A stretch of DNA of 64,000 bases, taken from positions 33,549,189-33,613,188 of the forward strand of contig JAQNBH010000004.1 in the NCBI GenBank assembly GCA_028752905.1, given 5' to 3'. Below the pieces are notes generated by a model that worked only from the letters and a program-made list of their open reading frames with translations, made no database searches and was not told the DNA's origin. This document shows positions 22,201 to 34,824 of this stretch, piece after piece. Source of the stretch: Cladorhizidae sp. MBARI D1340-BT2 (taxonomy: Eukaryota > Porifera > Demospongiae > Poecilosclerida > Cladorhizidae). Position numbers and translations under genes: made by a program. How positions within the stretch are numbered: the first letter of the stretch is position 1; every line of letters starts with the position of its first letter.

Positions 22201-25190
22201 TTCAATACAGGAGTGGGAAGGAATGTGAAAACTTGAATCTAATCAGGAGGGTCTGCAGGAAGTTTTCAGATCGGGAAGAATTCTGAGGGCACAACTGAGC
22301 AGCAGCAGTTGGAAGTACCACATAAGGGGAGGACAAGAGAAGACTGGAGATCAGAATGAATGAATATCAAGATGACTATAAAAAGTCTTCTAAATAGAAA
22401 TTTACAATTACTGAACATGCATGGCACAATGTAAACCATATTTTGTGGGAGGAAGCCACCATCTTAGATCAGGCCAGAAGACAGAAGGAATCGATAGTGA
22501 AGGAGGCATTGCACATCAGCCTACACAAAGTGTGAGCGGTTCAATCGCAATTGTGGAATGGAATTAGCTATTTAGCTGCAGGGTGACCACTCTCAAGGGC
22601 CTGATCTTGAAACCAATTCAATTATATCTTACTTTGTTTGGCGTTTTTGGTGATACTGCACAGTTTACATTTAAGATCCTTCAATACCTTCTTCCAACTA
22701 ACCTCACGATCAACTGAATATTGTGTTGTTCTACAGAAGAAGAAGCTCCAGACACACTATCAGGGTATATACTCGAGTACAAAGTAGAACACCACATAAT
22801 GAAACCTTCATGCCCAGAAGATTCAAAATCCTCTAGACAAACCTTATTTGTGAGGCCATTTCACGGAATTGATTTTTTCATGACATTTCATTAACAAAGA
22901 ATGTGAAATTAAATAATTATGTGAAAAAATAACATGTCAATTCATATTTGATGATGTCATAATGAAATAACTTAACAAAAAAAAATGTACTTTACCCCGC
23001 CCACCTTTTCGTCATAATTATGAATCCACTCATCATCAATTTTAGTAACAAAAAGAAACTAACTGTTGGTGTACACACAGTGCTCCTCCTAAAAACTGTG
23101 CAAATCTTTAATTGAATAGAGGGACTGCAATCCAACTATATACTGCCCTAGTTTTGGTAACTAGTGCAAGTGTTTTCCATCAGCAGTAATGAGAATGGAC
23201 TTGGTTTCATCATTTGCCACCCCTCATTTAAAGATCCTGCATCTCCTGATATGGTATTAGAGTTGGCTATGTTTAAAAAAATAGAAGTTATAAATAAATA
23301 AAGAGAATAGGAATAAATCATGGCTTGCTGCAACAACTTTCAATCTGTACCAACTGGTGGCACATTCGATTGTTGTCAAGACTAACACCTGACAAGTTGG
23401 ACATTACTCTACTTATTTCATTGGTCTGATTGTGTTTTCTTATTTGGTCAAGTGAGCTGTGCGCGAACATGTAGTTATTTAATTGGTCTGTTGTGTTTCA
23501 TTCCTTATTTGGGTGGGGATCTAATAAAAGCTGAAGGCTATCCACCATATTGAGATTTTTAGACTTGCTCACCCTGGATATAATTCACTGTGTGTGGTTG
23601 TTTAAATTAGATTTTAAACTATAACCTTACCAGTGAAGGGGTAGTAGTTTAGATCTCTGGTGGCAGTGGAGAGAGATTAGGAAGAATCTCAGGAAAGATT
23701 AGCCTATTGCAACATGATGTTTAGTCATTAATTGTAGAAACTCTACACTTCTTTATTTTATTCAATAGATGGTTGAATGCAAAAATAGCAGTACTGCTTA
23801 GTTTGTTATTTTTGTTGTTCATTGGCGAGTGAAATGCGGAGTTCAATGAAAATATAAATCTCGAATGGTTGTCATAGTGAGGAGTGGTTATCCAGCTAGA
23901 CTAGCTTGGCTGTGCTGCTCAAGTGAGAACTGATTGCACAGTTTAATAGCTGATGGAACCCCTTATCAGATCATCAGAATAAGTCGGCCAAAAATATGAC
24001 AAACAACAAGCCAAGACCCTTTAATAAACCCCCACAACCCCTTGAAAAAATTACCTCCTTCCCGTAGCCAACATAATAACATTATTTTATTTCCTGCAGA
24101 GATAGGTGAGAATGGGCTGATGGACATAATTACTGAGTTCATCAACATACTCTAGCTAATTTTCTTTTTCTTCACTTCCCACTCAATGCCTAGCATTCAT
24201 TATAGTGAACATATTGATTGAGAATGCCTGGAGATTCTAAGCTAGCTGTATTGTGCAGCAAGACAGTGACACCTTACCATATAGAAGAACAAGCCAGTCA
24301 GAAATAGGACAAACAGGCCAAGACCCTGATAACTCCCACAGGTCATCCAAAACTACCTCCACTGTAGGCACTCATACTAAAAACAAATAATTTTTTTACT
24401 AGACCTGCAGTTGAGAATGGACTGCACGACTGACAGGAAGCTGATAGATATTCTGTTCATCAACACCATCTAGTCCAGTCAGCACTCAATGCATAGTATT
24501 CATTACTAGTATTGATAGATCAAGGGTCCTGTGAATGTTTGTCATCTACATTGGTAAATTCTTGTGTGGGTAAGTGCCTTTCTGACTGTCTATATCCTTT
24601 TTGTTTCAAACTACGCTACTTTTAAAACAGCATGCAATCCAACTTCAGGCACCTAGTTTTGGTGAAGCTTGTAGTGTTTTCTAGCCTCATGAGCGAATGC
24701 AACCACCATTTCAAAATCCTGTATCCACCATGATGCAGTATTAGAATTTGCTATGTATTAATAATAATGAAATAAATCTGGGCCTGTACAAATCTGTTAT
24801 GTATGTTTGAGCTCAGCTGCCTGGTTACAACAACTTTCAGTCTGCTGGTATGTTCATCAAAAACTCACATTGTTGATTAGCAACATGATGTATAGTCATT
24901 ATTTGTGTAATACTATTAATAATACTTATAAAACTATAGTATTTTGGTACTCTACATTTCATATTTACTATATTTAAACAGATATCCAATATATAGATAT
25001 CTGTAGAGCTAGTTTTCTTAGCTTGCTTGAACAGACTTTCACCAGATGGTAGGGAATACATTATGTCTGGTATAAAAATGATCCTGAGTTTTAATGCACA
25101 TAACAGTTGACAATTTCAAAAAACAATTCATGAGCTTCTAATTTGTGGTTATTATTTCCAGATTTGTTGCATTGGTGTTCTACTTCGGTG
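22200..25190. other. Non-coding spacer with old duplicated blocks
   Basis: No gene found. 22765-23030 matches 37105-37380 and 38235-38560 (block CAGGGTATATACTCGAGTAC onward). 23100-23340 and 24620-24840 are degenerate copies of each other, as are 23970-24240 and 24300-24510. At 23651 a TGGTGGCAGTGG string resembles the retroelement primer site at 11571-11588, and AATAAAAG lies upstream at 23523, so a decayed LTR may end near 23650; this is weak. Confidence 0.55.
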
Positions 25191-25238
25191 GGGGGACAAT
25201 CTGACCAGAAAAATATTTTTTCTTTCTTCGACATTGCT

Positions 25239-25925
25239 ATGAGTGGAAAACAAGATGAGCGGACATCCGCAACCTAGCTGTGACTGATGAAAATCCCCTG
25301 CCTGAGGTCAATACAGGCGATCCTCCAAGAGAGGCCGTCATGCATGATGCCAATATAATTGGCATATACGATTTGAGTACTTCAGAAAACTTGGACTCTA
25401 ATAAAAGTGAGGCAAGCATTGCAAAGCTGGAAGACACAGAAATAAATAAGGATGTCATTCCAAGGACAGAGGAAATTTAAGATGAGTGCAGAAAGTCAAG
25501 GGAAATTTTGTCCGAAACAATACGAAACAATCCATGTTCTGATGTTTTCAAAACTTATAAATCTGATGTAGGTGACCGTGATGGTAGTGAAGGTAAAACG
25601 CTGAAAGAGTTGCTTCACAACAAAAGAGTTGTGTGTGTTGTTCTCTTTCTAGCAGCTCACTTTATACTCTGTGCAATATTAGCATGTCTCATTTCTATAG
25701 CATTCATCAGCCTTCACCAGCTTCATTCTGATGTGGCCTCACTCAAGCTATCAGGACAGAAGAAATTGGAATCAACGGCTTGCAATTCACATGCGAGAGA
25801 GAGCAATACCATGCAGGACTTCTGTCAAAACAGCTGGACACCTGTGATAACATTGGTTCAAGCATAAGTATGGAAGTCATGAATCTTCAACAGAATGTTT
25901 CTTATTGTTGTATTTCATCAAACTC
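25239..25925 (+). pseudogene. Type II membrane stalk protein, broken copy 1
   Basis: Paralogue of 40846-41621. ATG 25239 opens a cytoplasmic tail that loses frame by a deletion near 25265 compared with its sibling. It reads on in the main frame (NTGDPPREAVMHDANIIGIY...) and meets TAA at 25478-25480. The same frame resumes (SETIRNNPCSDVFKTYKSD) into a hydrophobic segment of about 29 residues (25628-25714, VVCVVLFLAAHFILC...) and an outer helical stalk (QLHSDVASLK). A further deletion near 25830 shortens the stalk. Architecture is Nin-Cout with no signal peptide. No ectodomain is seen after it. The plan resembles the first half of the fibrinogen-related gene at 49955. Function unknown. Confidence 0.6.
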
Positions 25926-25989
25926 TACATGTGGGGATGAATAATGTGATGTATTGTGAATGATTGTTTACTACATGTACATATATATA

Positions 25990-26640
25990 TTTTTTAATGA
26001 TCTCAATGCAATCATCGGAATTCTGAAATGATTGACATATAAAAATAAATAGAATTCTGCTATACCGTGTCATTTGTGAGAGATACTTCAAAACCCATCT
26101 CACTCTGCATGACAAGCCTAAAAATCACATCATTTATTTTTCAACTTCGTCTTTCTTTTTACTCTGTGCTTTGCATACACAAAGTAGGAAAAGTAATGAA
26201 TATACTAAACATGGTGCCACTAAACTGATCTCATTTAGCAGACCATGCCAGGAAATGACTGGACAACTAATAACAAGGATTTGAACTCTTACTGCACACC
26301 AACACAGGGTGAATTTCAATCTGTGTGACACACAATTCATTTTAGCTCCTGCCTTGCAAGGTGCCAGATAAACATCAAAATTGCTGCCTTCATTTTCATG
26401 AGACCTGTTCCCAGGTGTACCATTTGGTAAAGGGTCTGTCTATGTGAGACTACTACCACTAAATATCCATGGTGTATATATAACAGCCCTGGTTGTACAT
26501 GTGATGTTGGGATGTAAGCGCTAGTATTGCCCTAAATGGTCATCTGTCTGAGACATGGTGCAGAAAGTGGTACATTATGTTAGATAAGTATTGCATGTGT
26601 TGCTCGACAATACAATCGTCGTTGGAATGAAGAAGACTTT
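25990..26640. other. Non-coding stretch
   Basis: AT-rich, with no supported gene or repeat. Part of the duplicated unit continues from 26520 (matches 47000-47060). Confidence 0.4.
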
Positions 26641-27560
26641 AACGACACCATAATTCACAAGAAACATGAATGATAAGACAAAAAAGACTATTCAACGATG
26701 GCATATTCTAAAACAAATTAAAAATATGGAAGATTTTTTTTTGATTATAGCCTTTTGGTTTTCTAGCCAACAACTTGAGAGGAAACAAGAATGTACACAT
26801 GTAGACCACAAACATTTAGAGGAGCCATTACTGTTTAAATTTTTACACCAAATACAGTTTATAAAACAGTGGGTCTAACTCCAATAGCACTTCCAGATCC
26901 TGTTAAAGCATTAAATTGCCAGCCTTAAAAAAGTTAAAAGCATGCAATTTGTCTTCCTAGATTACTTTCTTCCACCCCTATAATTCAAGTACAAAAAGCC
27001 CATTCATGTTTGATAATATTGGTATCAGAAGACTCCAGTTGCTATACATTACTAACGTGTTTCTAGATTGAGTGAAACATGAAAATGGGTGCACTCAACA
27101 TGCTCATGGAGTGAGCATGAGCTAATTCAGCAGCTGCTTCTTTTTGCCATGCAAGTAATTGAAAAGTTAGTTGACTTACGGAGAAGCTACTCTCATGTAA
27201 AATCACATGCAGATAAGTTTGTTGATGCACTCAAGCCAGCTCACATGCTATGCAGATGAGAACTGAGCATTGGTTTACCGATAGAATTTCCTTCTTCAAA
27301 CAAAAAGTTAAGTGAAAGTAAACATTGTTACTGTGATATGTGGTGTGTGTACTTTAGTAATAGAAGGACATCTGCTGTGTTTGGTTAGTTCTGTAGTTAT
27401 CATGTGCAACTATTACCAAGCCCAAGGAGGCTGTAGCTAATTATCTACTAACAGCAAAATTCTAATAACAAAAGAATAACAATAACACCAAATAGTTATG
27501 ACATGTGCTGACTTGCATGCTATAGTGTGCAACAAGAAAAAGCAGGTTAGAAAAAGTGTT
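26640..27560. repeat. Duplicated non-coding block (copies at 47050-48170 and 52690-52880)
   Basis: Shares the core CTTGAGAGGAAACAAGAATG, then TGTAGACCACAAACATTTAG, and a downstream part (AAATGGGTGCACTCAACATG) with 47050-48170. A shorter copy lies at 52690-52880. No coding potential shared between copies. It precedes copies B and C of the fibrinogen-related unit, so it belongs to the same segmental duplication. Confidence 0.75.
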
Positions 27561-27579
27561 TAAAAGAGCCACCAATGCT

Positions 27580-29290
27580 CAATCTGACATAGCTACTCAC
27601 TTGATCAACATGCTATATCTATGGAGATGGCATACACAATTTTTGTCATGATGTTACAGAAAGTATTATCAAATCTTGGTAAGACATCCTGCCTTTCTCT
27701 ACAGACAGATAGAATTGGTTACACAGTTGGCATATATAGAAAGGATAACTGATGCATAAGTAATGGAGAGCATACTGAACACACTAAACAGCTGAACACA
27801 CCAGTTGGTAAAGTGGCAAACTAATGCTTTAACAATTTTTTGCCAGCTCTGCATCATCTTCCCTTCAGTTGAGAATTCCTGCAGAAAATACTGCCTGAGA
27901 ACCTCACTCTTAATGTCTGTCTTCAAGGGAATGTGATTTCATACCTCTTACAAAACTGCCCTCAGCCACAATCTCACATGTAAATTCCATTTTGGAAATA
28001 TCCATCCCATTATTTTGCAGGGCATTAGATTATTTGACCTTGCACTAGCTTGGAATCTGTATAAGTTCTTAGCTTTTTCCCCATATCACAATCTAATTAT
28101 TGCAACACCATGATGAGATCAATAGTGTGCAGGTTGTGCTTTCAGCTATGCTAGGGCTAGGACAATCATTAGAACAATGCAAATAATGCTAAATTATAAT
28201 AATTGATTTTTAATATTATAATTTTTTAGTCCACTATGTCTTCATTATACCCTCACTAGACATACAATGCTAAAGATTATTTATTAGTAAAAATATATGG
28301 TCAAAAGTCAATGTTAACACTGGCTGCAAAGGCTCAGACTCAGGCATTGGTGTTTGACTGGAGCAACTCTCCACATTGCAGTCATTCTAGTTGGTGTAAT
28401 CGACTTCCCTCTCTGGTTGGCTATAGCTCTGCTCACCAGTTATGTTCATTATTTGAATGTACTACTGTACATGGACCTTTTATCTAAAAACATGTTTACT
28501 ACATGCTCTGTTAGGATAATGTATTTGCACTCGCCCACACATGCTCAAGTGCACTAGCTGTTCATGTTGTATAACTTGCAATAGATTATATCTCAAATTT
28601 CTCTCCTTATTTATATAATAGTGCTTTCTGTACTCTGTATTATTATGCTCAGTATTACAATATAGTTATCAGGCTTTAATGCACGCATTTAAAATGTCAA
28701 AACTCACATCATTATTAAAGTAAAGAAGAGTGTTACACACAGAGGAGACAGATATAGAATTACAATTATCAAAAGGCAGACAAAAATAACAGAATTGTGT
28801 TCATGCAAGTATGAGTGGGTTTTTGTCTCCGATACTTCTTGTAGCAGAAATCAAATTCAGATTTGATATCGCTGCACCAACACACACACATACACACACA
28901 CTAAACGTAATCACTACAAACAGAAGTGCAGTATTTATTAGCTATTAGCAGGTTGCACAGCCTAAATATGGTGTTTAAAGCCATCTCATTTCAGGGTAAC
29001 CACACCTTTTTGAACTTTCCCCTTCTACTAAGGAAATGAGAACAACACTCAAGAATTATATGGACATTATTTTGCCATCTGCTTTCTCTGCTGCTACAAT
29101 TCTCCTGTTTTCTCCAACCTCTCCCTCAGGCTACTACTGGATCAGGTCCTCTGCTGTCCGTGTCTACTGTGACATGACCAGATCATGTGGTAATATCACT
29201 GGAGGCTGGATGAGAGTGGCTGAACTGGTCATGAGAGATAACACTTCCCAGTGTGTACTATAGTCATATGCTACCAACTTAATTGCCAAG
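27580..29290 (+). repeat. Fibrinogen-related gene unit, degenerate copy B
   Basis: Blocks match copy A in the same order (27610-27760, 27840-28150, 28260-28680, 28740-29040), including the upstream block at 28521-28565 and a (CA)n tract at 28880-28902. Holds the partial ectodomain at 29036-29263. Confidence 0.75.
29036..29263 (+). pseudogene. Fibrinogen-related ectodomain fragment, copy B
   Basis: 75 residues open from 29036. Residues 29-72 carry the start of the fibrinogen-related domain (SPSGYYWIRSSAVRVYCDMT, RSCGNITGGWMRV, MRDNTSQC), very close to the intact gene but missing three residues (Asn-Gly-Ser). It stops at 29261-29263, where the intact copy continues. The cytoplasmic and membrane parts are absent upstream. 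The C-terminal half is missing. Confidence 0.7.
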
Positions 29291-29299
29291 CGTGTCTTA

Positions 29300-29585
29300 T
29301 TCTTTCCAGACAATGCTCAAGAGTCGTTCCTCTTCAGCATTATTGTGAAGGAGGACAACAACTACCTCAGCGACACGAAATAGGTATTTGAAATGCTGAC
29401 AAAGTGGTTTGGATAAGCGGATATGCAAAATACCCAATTATAAATTCATGAATGTAATTAAAATGCTGAATCACGTTGGAACTTTTTCAATATCCTTTTA
29501 AAGGTCCTTTGGATAATAAGAAGCTCACTTCCTGGTACTAGAAGGAAAGTTCTCAGTAACTGGCATGCTGTAAATATTTTTTCAT
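29300..29585. other. Non-coding stretch
   Basis: AT-rich, with no recognisable gene or repeat. A short open segment near 29310-29390 has no recognisable domain. Confidence 0.35.
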
Positions 29586-29586
29586 A

Positions 29587-29736
29587 TTATTGATATTCAT
29601 AATGTTGTATTTTCTCTGAGCAACTAGTCCACCGACTGCAGTGCCTTGGGGCTTGCTCCCTTTTCTGAACGAACCACAGATATAAAGCATTTTCTAGTTG
29701 TTCGTCTTTAGCAAGGCGCATGACTTTGCGACCCCC
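29587..29736 (-). pseudogene. pogo/Tigger-like helix-turn-helix fragment
   Basis: Minus-strand segment GRKVMRLAKDEQLENALYLW, then FVQKREQAP, resembles the CENP-B/Tc5 DNA-binding helix-turn-helix (the ALY-W-F core) of pogo-group transposases. It is cut at 29737-29742 by a hAT-type terminus. Only about 50 residues remain. Similarity is by motif only. Confidence 0.4.
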
Positions 29737-29741
29737 GACAG

Positions 29742-29756
29742 CAGGGGCGTAGGAAG
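29742..29756 (+). repeat. hAT-type terminal repeat (orphan left end)
   Basis: CAGGGGCGTAGGAAG, identical to the terminus at 9719. No right partner could be found within about 1.5 kb, so this is a truncated or very small element. Confidence 0.6.
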
Positions 29757-30466
29757 CAATTTTAAAGTGGTATATAAGGCCATTCGAAGCAATGGTCCAA
29801 ACTCTGATGGTTGTAGTTCCAGTTTGGGAGTGAGTAAAGGGAGGTATATATTGTATGTACATGTACTTAATTGTAATTATATTATATATAACAAAAAAAA
29901 GTATTATCATACTTATTATAAATTGCTGGTGTCATATATATCTCTGTGTAAGAACTCCTCACCCCCAGCAATTTAAAAGAGAAATTGTCTATCAATCTGG
30001 ACACATCAGAATCAAGTCAACTGAAATTATTTACTCTCTTACCAACTGAATAATGGATTATATAATTTATAGTTGTGTGTGGTATTATTTTCTTAAAAAA
30101 TTAAATTAGTGCCAAATAATTGTGTAAAATTAAACAGTAAAAGATTGATAGAATTATTAATTCATATTGATTGAGTTCTATAGGTCACTGGGTTTGAATG
30201 TGCCAAAAATTGATAAGCGATGTTTACTTTCAGAAACAAAATCACTGGCAACTGAAATTAAGTCCAACATATCAGTCGCATCTTTATGAATGTGCAGAAT
30301 CATGAGATGATTTAATCGGACTTCAGTCATGGTGGACCTCAAATACGATTTTATTCTCCTTAAGGGGGTCCACTACCCCCCAATTTTTTTGTTTTTTTGT
30401 TTTTTACCCAAAGTAATCATATAATAACCTCAACTATTGTTGTTGTAAGCAAATATGTAGTCATTG

Positions 30467-31320
30467 TTATGTTGTTCTTATTAGGAATGGGGGAACCCTA
30501 ATAATGGGGGAACTTTGAAAAAGCCTTTCCTTTGTCATCGTAACTATATTACTATTTATATGTGGCTCGACTGCCTTTCCATGTCGATGTGTTCTGTTAT
30601 TCACCAAATTAGTAAACTTCGATTGTCGGGGATGGTTTTTAAATTTGGTAGAAGGGTTAACAAAAAAATAGCCCCTCACATCTCTGCTAAATCTCGCTGT
30701 GTCTTCTTGGCAGCCTAAAAAACACACGACACCTCCAGCATTACCTTGAATCCTTCGCTGAGGTGGTTGAACTAAAAATAATTGTGTAAAGCTTAGAAAT
30801 TTATCTTCAATGATATCTATCTTACTCCATTTTCTCCCACTCATAACTTGCATACAACAGGTCCTATAACAATTTTAGTACCGTAAGATCAGAGGTCTCC
30901 AATGCACATCCATAACTCATCTGTTTCTCGACTGCAGATAAGATTTGATGGTAAGGATCATCAGGAAGGAAAGTTTTGTTGCTCATGCAATCAAGCTAGT
31001 TCACTTGCTATGCATTTGATGAAGCAGCAACTGAAGGCCTACTGTTGGTCATCAACTTCTGTAGCTGATCCTTGACCCAAGCATTTGCCATTTGATTGTG
31101 GAGTTCTCCTGTGCAACTGTCACTAAGTCCTTAAGATTTGATGGATTTTTACATTTTACTGAATTGAGTTGCTGCAATTTATATTCATTAAAAAAAAAAT
31201 AATAATAATAATAAATCTTCGGTAAAGAACTCCAAGAGTACCATATTTCATGCTTCTTTGAACAATCATCCTCCATGAAGTACTGCATTGGTAGTGGAAC
31301 TAAATTTCCTAAAGAGTCTA
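30467..31320 (-). pseudogene. Unrecognised protein-coding remnant
   Basis: Several minus-strand open pieces in a row (31288-31052, an interrupted part 31051-30854, then 30853-30467, 128 residues) have complex protein-like composition, for example RRIQGNAGGVVCFLGCQEDT and NQMANAWVKDQLQKLM. They lie in different frames with stops between. The 31331 transposon lies immediately upstream in the minus sense and may have cut it. I do not recognise the family. It could be host or element derived. Confidence 0.3.
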
Positions 31321-31577
31321 TGAATTAAAATATGTGACCGAATTTGCGAAAACCCACCTAAACGGGGTTTTAAAAAAAAGTGAAATTATTTAATAATCGG
31401 CACCTATGATACCTAATGATCATATCCTAAAAGTTTGAAACTATTTGATAATGTTTCCTTCGAGCTATAGCATGAATAGTTGCGCTCCTTCAAGTATAAC
31501 AATAGGATTATTGCGTTTATAAAGCGTTGTCAGGGTGCGGGCGAAACGAAGCCGTATACTTCCGTAAACGTGTAATT

Positions 31578-31930
31578 AGAGCTATTACCACGCCCTTGGC
31601 GTTCTATTGCCATGCCCAGGGTCTAAAAAATGGAAGGATAGTATGGATGACTGGAGTAGGACTCTTTCTAAGCAGCGGTAAGGTACAGATTAGTTAGTTA
31701 GGAGTTGTAGAAAGAGTTGATCAGCTATGTTTGGCTAATCTTGCGTAGTTTTGTTCTGAGCTATTGCCACGCCCTCGGCCTAAAAAGATGAAGAACCTTA
31801 TGGACGACTGGAGTAAGGACTCGTTCTAAGCAGCAGCGGTAAGTAGCAGATTAGTTAGTTAGGAGTTGTATATGTTGTAGAATGAGTTGATCAACTAAGT
31901 TTGACATCTAATCTTATGTAGTTTGCTTCT
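31578..31930. repeat. Tandem duplication, two units of about 175 bp
   Basis: Both units contain GAGCTATT(A/G)CCACGCCC, then GACTGGAGTA, GGTAAG and AGATTAGTTAGTTAGGAGTT. They lie in the left subterminal part of the 31331-33957 element and may be its promoter or transposase-binding region. Confidence 0.75.
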
Positions 31931-32149
31931 GTAACAAAGTTGAACTTTATTGATTCTTTAGAAACAAGTTGAGAATAAATTATGGTAAGTTCACCTCTTA
32001 TTATTGCTAGCTTGCTTCTAGTTAAACATGTTTGCTACATTTTCATGTGACTTATCTGCTAGAAAATAATGTTTGATAGCTAACTAGTTATGATGTACAA
32101 ATTTTATGATATAATAAGAAGCTATGAAGAATAAAGTTGACATCTTTTT

Positions 32150-33132
32150 TTAGGTGATGGGGTTAATGTTCTGAGGAGGCAAGGTGCAGTTGATTGGGAG
32201 AGGCATTCTGGTTGCAGGACTTGGATCAAGACAAACAATATTCTGACAATGAGGGGGACAGAATTCTCGTATTTTTTCGAAAAGGTATTTCTTCCTTTCT
32301 GGAGTAAGACCTTCTGGTATAATTGTGGGGGGGAGTTCATTTTTATGTGGCTTCCAGTCTTTATACTGTTCCACTAGAAGAGGCAGCCTTTTCTCTATCG
32401 CATCCATCCCTGTCCTGACCATAGCAACTCCTGGTTATTTTGATGAGAACTTCAAGTGGTGAAATGTCTTGATCCCAACAAATGCCTGTCTCCTGTAGTA
32501 CTTTGTGAAGTAGTGTGCCCAGTTGTACTGTGGAACTAAAATAGTTCCGTCTTCCCTCCCCACCAACTGGGCATTGTTCACTTTTGCGGAACTGTTGACA
32601 GATTTAAATCCACTACACTGCTGTGGGTCTGGCTACAAGAGAACATGGCAACCACAAAAGGCTACCTCACAACAGACTGCCCTTGGCTGTCACCAGGAAT
32701 GTAGTCAGGTTTGGCTTGCTGAAGCAAAAATACAGAAGGACAAAGGTCGGGTGCCTACAAGACATTGCTGATGTTGTCTATTCCTGGAGTGTTATGGTAC
32801 ATTGTTGTACTGTAATAATATTTCCCACAGTATAGTATGACATTGTACCTACCAATACTATGCAGCATAAGGAAGGTGACCTTGCAAATCCTCAAACCAT
32901 GGTGATAGAAGACTATCCTGGACCTCTGCCGTGGTAATGTGGTATGGTGTGATCCTTCCCCTACTGTGTCTTCATTATTAATATTAGCCATAATTTGTCC
33001 CAGGATTACCATATCGACCTGTTCCCTGCTCAGTGATGCACATTGGTCTCTCACGTCTTGGTAGTGCTCTGCAGTAAACTGTGAGGAGCATGGTTTTCCT
33101 TTAAACATCACACATCCACACCCCTTCAGCAA
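32150..33132 (-). pseudogene. Transposase-like remnant with an inverted middle segment
   Basis: Minus strand 33132-32860: Cys-rich start (CGCVMFKGKPCSSQF), VDMVILGQIMA, then HHGLRICKVTFLMLHSIG. Minus strand 32590-32150: NNAQLVGREDGTILVPQYNW, then KNELPPTIIPEGLTPERKKY and EKIREFCPP. Between them the plus strand at 32620-32790 reads TREHGNHKRLPHN and GLLKQKYRRTK, DIADVV. As I recall a widespread animal transposon-derived family, these belong in the same protein, so the middle is inverted and the catalytic core between them is lost. Nonfunctional. Recall-based; the domain name is not known to me. Confidence 0.5.
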
Positions 33133-33957
33133 GAATGCTGTAAGTTTGGGATCCTAATGGCCATGTTTATTATGCAGATGCCATGTGTTACACCTACAAT
33201 AAAGGGAAGTGCTGCTGGCTCAAGTGCTATTGATGAAGAAGGCTGTGGTAGTGATGATGGAGTCTGGGATGGGTGTCCGCTCAATGGTGAGAAGAGGTCC
33301 TCCTCAAGAGTGGAGAAGAGAGCTGGATCTTCATCACCACAGTCATCATCTTCTGAAGATTCTAAATTTCATTTTAATGTATTTTTTATAGTATTAAGTA
33401 TTATTTCGTATTATATCATGCTTTGAAAGTTACCATCAGATTCCATTACTTCATTGAACTCGTTGTCTTCAGTGCCTGTACAGTAAAATTCAATGATCTA
33501 TTGAGGGTGTAAATATTACCATACTTGGCCCATCCAAGGTGAAGTAATCTGCTAATAGTTCATTGAGGGCGTGTTCGTCAGAGCTTCCTACCAGGTCTCG
33601 TCCTTCCCTGGCCCACCTGTTGAGAGCGCTGGCTACGTTCTGTGAACTGGACATCGCTACTACAGGATTGCAACCAAACTTAGCGCGCCTAATGCGCGCG
33701 AAAAGAGCATAGCAACGCCTCCGTTCACGAACGGTAAGTATCGACCTATCTTACAGTAAAGGCTTATTTCTCCTTCTAGAAATAGCGCCTGGGCTTATGA
33801 CTGCCACTGGTTTATATATGGTTTATATATAAAGGATAGTTATAGCCATTGGAAAAAACACCAAAAAATCGTCTTTAAATTTTTTTTAAATAAAACGGCA
33901 ATATCTCAATTAATGCTTTCCCCCGTTTAGGTGGGTTTTCGCAAATTCGGTCACATA

Positions 33958-34824
33958 TATCCAAATGCAAACACAAGATATGAGATGACAATTTGAAGCC
34001 CAGCCCACTGCACTGCACAACTACACCCACACATTCATGCTGGCATTATCTTTGGTAGTGCAATACACAGTCATCACTTTTCATTTGTGAAAAGGAAGTT
34101 TAATTTCAGAGTAGGGGAGAATTGATGTAGATAAACCATGGCTCAAGAGCTGAACCTTTGAGCTCCTTACAGAAAGAGCTATATTTCTGCTACTCTCAAA
34201 GTCCAAGGAAATGTGAAGGCTGAATCCATCTGCAAATACTCATTGACACTATAATGAACTACACTTGGCTATACCTGAGATAGCAATGCCTGGTTGGATA
34301 CGGTTCATCACCATGAAACCTACATGTGCAAGTAATTACTGTCTTCACTTTGTGGCAGAGGTTGTCAGTATTTGTATCTCGCCATAGTACTAGCCACACC
34401 TACATTTATACCACACAATTTCCCCCTCTTCTGAGAGGGTGAGTGCAATTCCCTATAGGAACAAGATCACCGAGATCGGCTGTGCTACGTAACCATTTTC
34501 AACAATCGACGGAAATTAATTTCTATCCTTTCATTTTGAAGCAGCTTTGGAGACGTCTCTATACCAAATAGGATTACTACATCTAGTTAAACCACCCTTT
34601 ACCATTAATAGTATAAAAAATTATTCGGATTTAATTTATACAACTGCTTGTGATATGCGTGGGTATAATTCTGTTTCCTTTTTTAAAGTCAAAAATAAAA
34701 AACATGAGTTGAGCACACAGGCATGTCTCTCATAAGGTTTAATATTTGTATACCACTACAAATAGAGGATAGAGTAGAAGACTGTGTGTGTGGTGTTGTC
34801 ATTATCACATTGTCCTCTCCCCAG
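33958..34824. other. Spacer upstream of the type I membrane gene
   Basis: No clear exon found. Missing 5' exons of the gene at 34825-36506 may lie here or left of the 31331-33957 transposon. The polypyrimidine acceptor TCCTCTCCCCAG ends at 34824. Confidence 0.4.

Larger units (their letters stand above)
31331..33957 (-). mobile_element. DNA transposon with 37-bp terminal inverted repeats
   Basis: The ends TATGTGACCGAATTTGCGAA... (31331-31367) and their reverse complement (33921-33957) are identical over about 36 bp. Flanks are TA-rich, so the target duplication (TA or slightly more) cannot be fixed. Inside are a tandem duplication (about 31578-31930) and a transposase-like coding remnant, mostly on the minus strand. 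Identical ends suggest a fairly recent insertion of an already defective element. Superfamily not assigned. Confidence 0.8.

Noticed and set aside
33157..33426. Plus-strand Gly/Ser-rich open frame
   Set aside because: It lies over the 5' side of a minus-strand transposon gene, has low complexity and no splice or domain support.
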